Shown: positions 57,443 to 64,000 of the stretch, in pieces
Layout: every line of letters begins with the position of its first letter
Numbering within the stretch: the first letter of the stretch is position 1
NCBI GenBank assembly: GCA_964562685.1
Contig: CAZLUP010000018.1
Span: 1-64,000, forward strand
DNA length: 64,000 nucleotides
From: Stanieria sp964562685
GTDB taxonomy: Bacteria; Cyanobacteriota; Cyanobacteriia; Cyanobacteriales; Xenococcaceae
Direction of reading: 5' to 3'
The notes under the pieces: model-generated
Databases searched by the model: none
What the model saw: the letters and a program-made list of their open reading frames with translations, nothing else
Told to the model about the DNA's origin: nothing
Program-made: the position numbers and the translations under genes

Positions 57443-57803
57443 GTTTAATTTTGCACCACTACTTAAGCCTGTTGCGATCTTGGCGCAGCCAAGGCGCGGA
57501 GCGATCGCTCCGCTTCAATCCGTTTTAGAAGAAGCAACTTGTTTCATGTCAGTTGTTAATTGGTCGGAAGTTGCCCGAAAATTAGTCAAACTAGTAGCTG
57601 AAAGTTTGCAGGCTGTTGGGTTAGAGTTCAAAAGTTTTGATTACAGTTTAGCTGTAGCAACGGCTCAAATTGAAGCTCCACCGCTTTCGTTAGGAGACAG
57701 AGCTTGTTTGTCTTTAGCTGCTAAGTTGGGAGCAATAGCACTAAGCGCAGATCAAATTTGGTTAACTTTTAATACTGGCGTGACTGTCGAGTTAATTCGC
57801 TAA
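57441..57803 (+). pseudogene. PIN-domain (VapC-like) toxin remnant with repeat-derived 5' end
   Basis: From about 57530 the frame reads VLEEATCFMSVVNWSEVARK, then SFDYSLAVATAQIEAPPLSL and GDRACLSLAAKLGAIALSAD, the C-terminal two-thirds of a VapC-type PIN ribonuclease. The N-terminal catalytic Asp (VVLDASAL-like) is missing. Its place is taken by a GC-rich repeat (57480-57515, core GCGCAGCCAAGGCGCGGAG) related to the one in the WD40 gene. The only available start is a TTG next to the thrS terminator. No antitoxin gene precedes it. I call it inactive. Confidence 0.7.
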
Positions 57804-57990
57804 ATCCTTGTCAATACAAGAGTTTTACACATTTTTAGTCAACCAGAATGTCGCGACCGCTTTTTCTAAACTAGAATTACTAAATTTAATTGAGATTTAA
57901 AGCCGAATATTGCCAAAGATGGCATTTATTTAAGAAATTTGAGCATTATTTCTCGTTAAAATAGAATTGTGAGAGCAAGGAGGTGTAGCC

Positions 57991-58830
57991 ATGTCTACTT
58001 TTGTTGGCACACCAGTTAATAACAATCTCCAGAACAGTTTTTTTCAAAATAAAGAAGGTGAAGAACTAATTCCAGTTTTTCGCTATGAAAACCGACTTTA
58101 TCGGAATTATTTTTTGTGGTTTTTAAAACACACCGACGAAAAGAAAAGAACATGGAAATGGTTTAGCCGAGAGCTTTTACCGCGCCTCAAAACTCGTGAT
58201 GTCTTGATTGATGCTGGAGCAGGCAATGGAGAGCTTTTGTCTCACTTTTTGCATCAATTTAATCAATGTATTGCGATTGAACCCAATCCAGCTTTTTCCA
58301 GCGAACTCTTAAGACTAATTCCCAAGCAATCCCTTTATCAAACAACGATTCTCGGCGTTCCACCAATCCTTCCTAAAGCAAATTTAGTGATCGAGTCTCA
58401 CGTCAAATATTATATTCCAACTGAAGAATGGGAAATTAATACTGACCGCTTGATTTCATGGTTAGCACCTGGTGGATGCTTAGTTGAGGTACTGGAAAGC
58501 GAACATTCTGATTTTCAACGGATGAGAGCGGAATTCCTAGGACAAGAGTATGTCAAAGAACTTCAGCATTTTGCCTGGCAATATAGTCACCAAAAAGATA
58601 TTTCAGTTGAAGTAGATACCCGAGAAGCATGGGTAACTTGTACATCTTTAGAAATGATGTTAGGAATAGCTATTTTCATGATGAATGATGTTCCTCCTGA
58701 CGTATTAGAACAACATCCTGGTATACCTACTCACGAACAATTAGCAAAATGGATTCACCACAACTATTATTCTTCTGGTGTTTATCGGATGTCTTGCGTG
58801 CAAGATTTTGTTAAGTATTTTTTGAGCTAA
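57991..58830 (+). CDS. SAM-dependent methyltransferase-like protein
   Basis: The 279-residue protein has a class I methyltransferase core: motif I DVLIDAGAGNGELLSHF (about 70-86), a motif II-like acidic residue in CIAIEPNP, and a motif after a beta strand LISWLAPGGCLVEVLES (about 154-170). The C-terminal 90 residues are helical and unfamiliar. A strong Shine-Dalgarno AGGAGG lies seven bases before the ATG, stronger than its neighbours. The substrate is unknown. It ends 25 bases before the truncated hlyD frame. Confidence 0.7.
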   Translation: MSTFVGTPVNNNLQNSFFQNKEGEELIPVFRYENRLYRNYFLWFLKHTDEKKRTWKWFSRELLPRLKTRDVLIDAGAGNGELLSHFLHQFNQCIAIEPNPAFSSELLRLIPKQSLYQTTILGVPPILPKANLVIESHVKYYIPTEEWEINTDRLISWLAPGGCLVEVLESEHSDFQRMRAEFLGQEYVKELQHFAWQYSHQKDISVEVDTREAWVTCTSLEMMLGIAIFMMNDVPPDVLEQHPGIPTHEQLAKWIHHNYYSSGVYRMSCVQDFVKYFLS

Positions 58831-58854
58831 TACCTGAAATAAAAATGAGGCTAA

Positions 58855-60006
58855 AAACTGCACTCAATCAGAGTCCAGATAGCCTCTAAAAATTTAAAAT
58901 ATTTAACCAATGATTTAGCTATTATCGATAATTCTCGCCTAGAAACCCGCAAAAGCCAGTTAGAAAGTAATATTGAGCAAGCCAACTTACAACTCAAACA
59001 AATTCAAGCTCAAATAACCTCACAGGAGCATCGTATCTCGGCAGAAACTGAACGCCTCAATCGCACGATTGCTTCAGCAGAGGCGGAACTAAATCGTCGT
59101 CGTCGAGAATATCAAGACCGATTAATTACTACTAGTGCCGAAGTTACAGAATCTGAAGCCAATTTAAAATCTGTTCAAGCTGCCTTAAACGCTGCTATCT
59201 CCAAACGAAATCGCTATCAAATAGTAGCTCATGCAGGAGCTTTGTCAAAAAATCAATTAGAAGAAGCACAAGTAGCCGTCGAACAACAAGAACAAGCCGT
59301 TCAAGCTGCTCAAGCCAGACTAAAAACCGTACAAGCAGCACTCAATCCCAGTAATGCCGAAGTTGCGATCGCCCAAGAGAATATTGCTCAAGAAAAAGCG
59401 AGTGGTCAATCTAATCTAGCTAACTTACAACGAGAAAAAGAAGCTCTGATTCAACAACAAATTGAAATTCAACAACAGCAATCTCGCGATCGCCAAGAAC
59501 TCCAACAACTAGAAAAAGATCTTTATCAAACTGCTATTAAAGCTACTGCTGATGGCATTCTGTTTCAACTCAATTTAAGGAATACAGGTCAAAGAGTAGT
59601 ATCAGGCGAAGAAATTGCTCAAATTGCCCCTAGTAATACTCCTTTACTCGTCAAAGCTTCCGTTCCTGCCCAAAATATTAGTCAAGTAAAACCTGGTCAA
59701 TTAGCACAGTTAAGAGTATCTGCTTGTCCCTATCCAGATTACGGAATTATTCAAGGTGTCGTGAATAAAATTTCTCCAGATACCATAAATACGACTGTTG
59801 CCTCAGCTACTACTCAAACTAAAATTCAGCCTGGAAAAACGGCTCTCTATCAAGTAACTATTGAACCAGAAAGCCTTACTTTAGGTCATGGGGATAATCA
59901 GTGTTCGCTTCAACTGGGAATGGAAGGCAGAGTTGACATCATTGCGAATCAAGAAACCGTGTTGAAATTTTTACTCAGGAAAGCAAGATTACTGACAGAT
60001 TTATAA
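58855..60006 (+). pseudogene. 5'-truncated HlyD-type membrane fusion gene
   Basis: An open frame without an upstream ATG, GTG or TTG runs from a stop at 58854. From about 58912 it reads DLAIIDNSRLETRKSQLESN, the point where the first lipoyl half-domain meets the coiled coil of an HlyD protein. The coiled coil, second half-domain (YQTAIKATADGILFQLN) and beta domain to the C-terminus are intact. The cytoplasmic tail, membrane helix and first half-domain are gone. The first possible start is TTG 59242, inside the coiled coil. This is a broken gene cut at about 58900. Confidence 0.8.
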
Positions 60007-60106
60007 TCTTTGATTTTAGCTAAGAGCTAAAAGCTTTTTCAGGATCAAATTCTCAAATCTCAGTTTTGTGACGTACTCCCAACGCTGAATCAAAGATTAT
60101 AGCGCG
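60002..60106. repeat. 14-base inverted repeat and element boundary next to tnpB
   Basis: TATAATCTTTGATT (60002-60015) is perfectly inverted at 60088-60101 (AATCAAAGATTATA). The right arm is part of CCCAACGCTGAATCAAAGAT (from 60078), which recurs as CCCAACGCCAAATCAAAGAT at 60877 on the far side of tnpB. Both are followed closely by GCGCG. Confidence 0.6.
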
Positions 60107-60151
60107 ATGCTCCTCAACTCACATTGAGAACTTGGTGTTTCATCGGGAGTC

Positions 60152-60853
60152 CTACGACTCTTCCTCCGCACTCAGCTTCACCGCCAGACCTTCGACGGCT
60201 GCAATACCTCTATTTACTATGATTTTCCCACTAGCCAGATCGCGAGGCATGACAACATGACATTCTGGGCAATTATGTATTCTGACACCCAAGTCTTTAG
60301 GCACATCTGCACCACATTCTGGGCAAAGTTGACTACTGCCTTTGGCATCAACTTTTTGATGGTAAGTCCCTGTTTTACGACAAACCCATTCCAAGATACT
60401 GAGGAATTGACCAGGCGCGCCGTCGAGAACGTGCTTGGCAAGCATCCCTTTACTCAAACCCAAGATATTCAAGTCTTCAGCAAATATCATTCCTGCTTGA
60501 CGATAAAGATGATGACTGGTTTTGTAGTGAAAATCTTTTCGCTGATTGCCAATCTTTTCATGCAGCAAAGCTATCTTGTGAGCCAACGCTTGATCAGACT
60601 TACTTCCTCTTTGTTTCTTGCTCAATCTACGTTGCAGCCATTTAAGCTTGCTTTGAGATTGGAGGTAGAATCGAGGGTTGTCTATCAATTCCCCACTAGA
60701 TGTAGCTACAAAACTGGAGATTCCCCAGTCGATTCCCAACGGCTCACCATGAGGGACTACTTCTGGGATAGATTCTTCGGACTGAAGTATCAATTGAGCG
60801 TACCAACCCGAAGCTCTCAGCAAAACTCTAACCTGGCTGCGTGCTGAATTCAA
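60152..60853 (-). pseudogene. tnpB: Truncated TnpB (IS200/IS605-type RNA-guided nuclease)
   Basis: The 233-residue frame is the C-terminal half of a TnpB protein. RuvC-I is LGIDWGISSFVATSSGEL and RuvC-II is MIFAEDLNILGLSKGML. A zinc finger has two CPEC knuckles and RuvC-III is reduced to MPRDLASGKIIVNRG. About 170 N-terminal residues (wedge and REC) are missing; the frame starts at a TTG inside a 19-base palindrome (60842-60860, TGCTGAATTCAATTCAGCA). No tnpA is present. The nuclease triad may remain, but guide binding is lost, so it is a relic. Confidence 0.85.
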
Positions 60854-60876
60854 TTCAGCATTTTAAAAGCCCCGTC

Positions 60877-60906
60877 CCAACGCCAAATCAAAGATTTCGC
60901 GCGCGG
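60877..60906. repeat. Far-side copy of the tnpB-flanking repeat
   Basis: CCCAACGCCAAATCAAAGAT followed by TTCGCGCGCG matches 60078-60106 in the same orientation, 799 bases away, with a few differences. The two copies bracket the tnpB relic. Confidence 0.6.
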
Positions 60907-60949
60907 ACTTATAGCCCCCCAAACCCCCCCAACAGTTAACAAGCCCTAA

Positions 60950-62803
60950 TTAAACAGACTTGACAGTAGGAAATAACGTTACTTGCTTCTCTTTGATGCT
61001 AACGGTAACCGCAGCAGAAGTTTCATTGACTTCATAATTGAAATTTACTCCTGGTGCAAAATAACGACCTTCCGAAGAACATCTTAAGGGAATGGTTTCC
61101 TGCTGTCGGTCATTTTTTAATAGGTATTTAATGCCTAAGAGGATGGCAAAGTACAGATGAGGATTGCGATCTAAGATACCGAGCGATCGCTCTTCAGGAG
61201 AAAATGCCGTTTGATAAAGAGAATTGTGATGCCACTGGGATAGTGGAGGTAAGCTGAGAATATCGGCAGTACTGTTTACATTAGGAGAGTCTGCTCCCAA
61301 TAGAAAATTATCTTGTTTGTTTTCATTTGTAATAGCTTCTAGATCTTCAATCAATAACTTAAAAATTTCCGCAGCACTAGGATGAACCGAACAACTCAAC
61401 CAGCGAGAATCGGTTACGGGTAGTTCAATTAATACCGAAGCTAAAGCAATTAACTCTGAAGCATCTCGATGACAAATATGAATTGCCTCGACTTTTTGCT
61501 CTGAGGAGTTATATAAATACCAAAGTTTACCAGTTTCATTGTGAACTGCCGACCAACCTAAAACTTTGAAATCAAGCGATCGCCATTGGGGAGATAGAAG
61601 TGTCCAGGGAGATCCGACTAATGCTAAAGATTTACGAGCGTGCAATCTAAAAGGTAAGCGTTCAAAATCGTTTATTTTAATTGTTTCACCACTAGACCAA
61701 GCACGAGCTAATTTTTTTCCCTGTAATTCTGCTTCTGTCGCGGAAAGAAAACCAGAAGCATCACCTAATACATAGATATCCGGACGACCAATTACATTAG
61801 CTTGTTGGAGATCGAGGTCTAAAATTGTTTTAGTTTTGCCGTCTATCTGAGGTAAATTTAACTCTGGCGCGCCGTCGTACAACAGATGATCGAAGGAAAT
61901 ATTTTCTAATTTACCTTGAACTTTAATAGTTAAATTATTCGTTTGACAGTCTTGAATTTTGGCAGAAACGATAATTTTAATCCCCCGTTTTTCTAATTCT
62001 CGGCGGAAATACTGCCAGGAGGGTAAATGAGTAAGTGGAGGGTTAGAGGTAAGGACAACTGTAGTATCGATGTCGCGATCGCAAGCGATATCTGCATAGG
62101 ATAAAGAGGCAAGATTTCCTTCTGAAATAATCACTAATTTACCATCAGTAATTGACCAAAAATCTTGTAAAGAACAAGTGTTTTCAAGCCAAGGAAATTT
62201 GCTAATTTGATTGCCTGTAGCTAAAACTAACCTGTCAAAACTTATTTTTTTCCCCGTCTTTAAGAGGATTTCTTTATTTTTTACTTCCGTGACTTCTCCT
62301 GAAATGATAGGATAGCCTAGTTCCTGGAAACTTTGTTGAGTAATCTGACGCAGAGAAGTGATAAATTGCTGTCCTTGCTCAACTATTGCTGTTGGTGTTC
62401 GATCTCGATAGGCACTGTAATATTCTGAAGGCATACATCCGTTATTAACACATTTACCACCAAAAAAGTTATCGCGAGCAATAATTTTAACCTGTCGATA
62501 ACCAAGACGATTTAAACAGCGTAGGAAAGAAAAAGCAGCAATGCCAATACCAACTACGATAATTAATTCCTCTTTGCCTACCTGAAGATTTGATGAGGGA
62601 TTAGTTTTAACCAGTTTTAGGGGATTGGGTAAACTGCCTTTACTCAAGTTAAATCTGAGTTTGTAAAATAAACCCCGTTCCCAGATATTTGATAAGGAAC
62701 AATAAATTTTTTTGGTTATACCAATGCCAATGTCAGCTATTTTGGCTACGGCTGAATTATTAAAATTTGAATTATTAAAATTATTGGTTAATAGATTTTT
62801 CAT
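60950..62803 (-). CDS. E3-like FAD oxidoreductase with C-terminal degenerate phosphopantetheinyl-transferase domain
   Basis: The 617-residue protein has an N-terminal extension (1-78) and FAD motif VVGIGIAAFSFL (about 83-94). The redox disulfide is GGKCVNNGCMPSE (Cys118, Cys123; the family Lys after PS is Glu), FAD site 2 is YVLGDASGF, and the dimerisation His-Glu pair is HPSAAE (474-479). The NAD-binding glycine motif is absent (VIISEGNLASLSYADI at 224-239). Residues about 500-617 resemble the neighbouring PPTase (LYQTAFSPEE against FYQTLFSPEE), but the Lys-Glu and Ser-His catalytic motifs are lost. It is third in a tight operon, 5 bases after the PPTase gene. Confidence 0.8.
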   Translation of the reverse strand: MKNLLTNNFNNSNFNNSAVAKIADIGIGITKKIYCSLSNIWERGLFYKLRFNLSKGSLPNPLKLVKTNPSSNLQVGKEELIIVVGIGIAAFSFLRCLNRLGYRQVKIIARDNFFGGKCVNNGCMPSEYYSAYRDRTPTAIVEQGQQFITSLRQITQQSFQELGYPIISGEVTEVKNKEILLKTGKKISFDRLVLATGNQISKFPWLENTCSLQDFWSITDGKLVIISEGNLASLSYADIACDRDIDTTVVLTSNPPLTHLPSWQYFRRELEKRGIKIIVSAKIQDCQTNNLTIKVQGKLENISFDHLLYDGAPELNLPQIDGKTKTILDLDLQQANVIGRPDIYVLGDASGFLSATEAELQGKKLARAWSSGETIKINDFERLPFRLHARKSLALVGSPWTLLSPQWRSLDFKVLGWSAVHNETGKLWYLYNSSEQKVEAIHICHRDASELIALASVLIELPVTDSRWLSCSVHPSAAEIFKLLIEDLEAITNENKQDNFLLGADSPNVNSTADILSLPPLSQWHHNSLYQTAFSPEERSLGILDRNPHLYFAILLGIKYLLKNDRQQETIPLRCSSEGRYFAPGVNFNYEVNETSAAVTVSIKEKQVTLFPTVKSV

Positions 62804-62808
62804 TTTGA

Positions 62809-63471
62809 TTAATTTAATTTAATCGCCAGAATAGTTGCCACAGCGTAGCTAGAAGAATGACTGATACTTATTTGAAAATTAAAAGTAGAATTAAGAGTGC
62901 GATCGCTTGTTGTAATTAAAGGTCTACCTTGTTGATGAGTAACTCTAATTTCCTCCATCCGTAGATTAATTAATTCGGGTGCAGTTTTTTTGAGAGCTTC
63001 CTTGGCACAAAAGATCCCGCAAAGATGCAATTTTGGTTCTTTTTTGAGTAAAGCATAGGAAATTTCTTCGGGACTAAAAAGGGTTTGATAAAATTCGTGG
63101 GTGCGATAATTGGAAGTGTCGGGTAAGTTATTTATCTCTTCAATATCTATGCCAATTGATATTCCTGAGAAGCTAGTAGGTTTTATTTGAGCAGTATTGC
63201 CATTAAAACTAGTCGGAGTGTTGGGTTGAGAAATAACATCTTTCGTTTTGGTAGGAAAAGAAGCTTCACCAACTTGAGCAGCAATGCGTTCTACCGTCCA
63301 ACTATCGCCTAAAAATGGTAATTTTTGCTGATATTGTCGTTCTAAAGCACTTTGAATTTTTAAAATTTGAATTGAAGAAGTAATCCCCAAAGAACCCAAA
63401 CTAGTTTCAGGTAATACTTTACTTGCAGATTTCCCAGCAATTTTAGCGACAATTTCTACTACTTTTTCCAT
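62809..63471 (-). CDS. Acyl carrier protein fused to an AcpS-type phosphopantetheinyl transferase
   Basis: From the ATG at 63471 this is 220 residues. Residues 1-70 are an ACP-like helical bundle; LGITSSIQILKIQSALER replaces the usual LGxDSL, with Ser32 as the likely attachment site and Thr for the family Asp. After a Thr/Asn-rich linker, residues about 95-220 form an AcpS-type transferase. SIGIDIEEI carries the Mg ligand, FCAKEALKKT the catalytic Lys-Glu, and ISISHSSSYAVATI the Ser-His motif. It could load its own carrier with phosphopantetheine. It begins 2 bases after the E2-like stop codon. A TTG at 63492 is less likely as start. Confidence 0.85.
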   Translation of the reverse strand: MEKVVEIVAKIAGKSASKVLPETSLGSLGITSSIQILKIQSALERQYQQKLPFLGDSWTVERIAAQVGEASFPTKTKDVISQPNTPTSFNGNTAQIKPTSFSGISIGIDIEEINNLPDTSNYRTHEFYQTLFSPEEISYALLKKEPKLHLCGIFCAKEALKKTAPELINLRMEEIRVTHQQGRPLITTSDRTLNSTFNFQISISHSSSYAVATILAIKLN

Positions 63472-63473
63472 TT

Positions 63474-64000
63474 TTAGAATCCTCCCAAACAAACATGACA
63501 GATATAATCGGTTTCTCCTTGTTCGTTGATGTAAACTTGCATTAAAGCTTCCGAACTAAATTTTTGGTACAAGGAATGTAGATCGATTAAACACTTACTA
63601 CACTGAATCTTTTTCGTTTTTGCCAGCTTTTGAGTTTGCGGTAAGTTAGATAAAGCGTAGCTTAAGAGACGTTTTTCCAATTCATTAAGGAAAGAAGCTA
63701 CTTCTCTTCCAGCAGAAAGACGATGGTCGAATACGATAGTTAAAGTGATTGGATAACCGTCAATACTACTATCTCCACCAATACCGAGAATGATTGACTG
63801 ATTTTGATTCAGCAAAGGTTGAAAATGCAGAATTCCTTCATTGGAAAGATCGGTTACGGTAACAGTTCCTCCTATCAAATCCGCAGGATCGAGTCGATTA
63901 TCGAGGTACTGAGTAGCATAGTCAGTAACTTTCTCTTGTATTTCTACGGGCGATAATAGGTTAGCATTGCGGAGGATGGGAACTTTTAAACCTTTGCCTA
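63474..64000 (-). CDS. E2-like 2-oxoacid dehydrogenase acyltransferase with C-terminal zinc ribbon (5' end outside window)
   Basis: The visible 175 residues are the end of an E2 catalytic domain: VPILRNANLLSPVEIQEKV, GGTVTVTDLSNEGILHFQPL and the active-site segment FDHRLSAGREVASFL. The catalytic His is present, but the Asp of the usual DHRxxDG is Ala. The frame stays open to the window edge. About 55 extra residues after the E2 end carry CSKC and CHVC knuckles, a zinc ribbon not normal for E2. Whether a lipoyl domain exists lies outside the window. It is the first visible gene of the operon. Confidence 0.8.
   Translation of the reverse strand, partial: GKGLKVPILRNANLLSPVEIQEKVTDYATQYLDNRLDPADLIGGTVTVTDLSNEGILHFQPLLNQNQSIILGIGGDSSIDGYPITLTIVFDHRLSAGREVASFLNELEKRLLSYALSNLPQTQKLAKTKKIQCSKCLIDLHSLYQKFSSEALMQVYINEQGETDYICHVCLGGF

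Noticed and set aside
60257..60847. Long open frame of 196 codons on the plus strand opposite tnpB
   Set aside because: The minus-strand frame carries unmistakable TnpB motifs; the plus-strand frame has no family features.

Overview
The window is cyanobacterial chromosome. The first 55 bases, on the minus strand, encode the start of photosystem II D2 (psbD). Several cyanobacteria-specific families follow: a UPF0367 protein, DUF3288, DUF2605 and DUF2973 proteins, a HetP-like protein, a DevBCA exporter and cyanobacterial-type PEP-CTERM tails. The iterated palindrome GCGATCGC (HIP1) recurs inside genes, and the DNA is AT-rich. A unicellular or baeocyte-forming lineage near Stanieria/Pleurocapsa would fit, but that placement is inference.

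Layout. 1-15 kb holds mostly housekeeping genes: psbD start, UPF0367 with an ECF-type ATPase, a NYN nuclease, argF, galE, a WD40 protein, DUF3288, valS, pyrD, anmK and a Ser/Thr kinase. 14.9-19 kb is a minus-strand tetR-devB-devC-devA exporter operon with a doubled operator around the tetR promoter. 19.9-36.5 kb is a surface and secretion island: a cNMP-binding/C39/ABC exporter, its HlyD partner, a HetP-like protein, a coiled-coil TPR membrane protein, a giant RTX adhesin with a candidate Cys-Gln thioester domain and five GEVED repeats, and a PEP-CTERM protein. A severed PEP-CTERM tail lies between them. 36.5-43 kb mixes an outer-membrane-like protein, a DHNA-CoA thioesterase-like protein, two alpha/beta hydrolases, infC and ilvN. 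41.9-47 kb has two convergent AAA-like ATPase genes, one with a large WD40 propeller array. 47-57.4 kb has a GGDEF-EAL protein, a hydrolase, metG, a LabA-like NYN protein, lptC, DUF2973, DUF2605 and thrS. 57.4-60.9 kb is a decay zone with a PIN-toxin remnant, a methyltransferase, a 5'-truncated hlyD and a truncated tnpB.

The right edge (60.95-64 kb, minus strand) is the most unusual part. It is a tight operon encoding an E2-like acyltransferase with a C-terminal zinc-ribbon, an ACP fused to a phosphopantetheinyl transferase, and a dihydrolipoamide-dehydrogenase-like flavoprotein whose C-terminus looks like a second, degenerate phosphopantetheinyl transferase. I read this as a 2-oxoacid-dehydrogenase-like system that may use a phosphopantetheine arm. 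The sequence suggests this but does not prove it.

Small palindromic repeats and short tandem repeats are scattered between genes. Several have become coding: the tetR C-terminus, the devA N-terminus, a WD40 blade and the PIN remnant.
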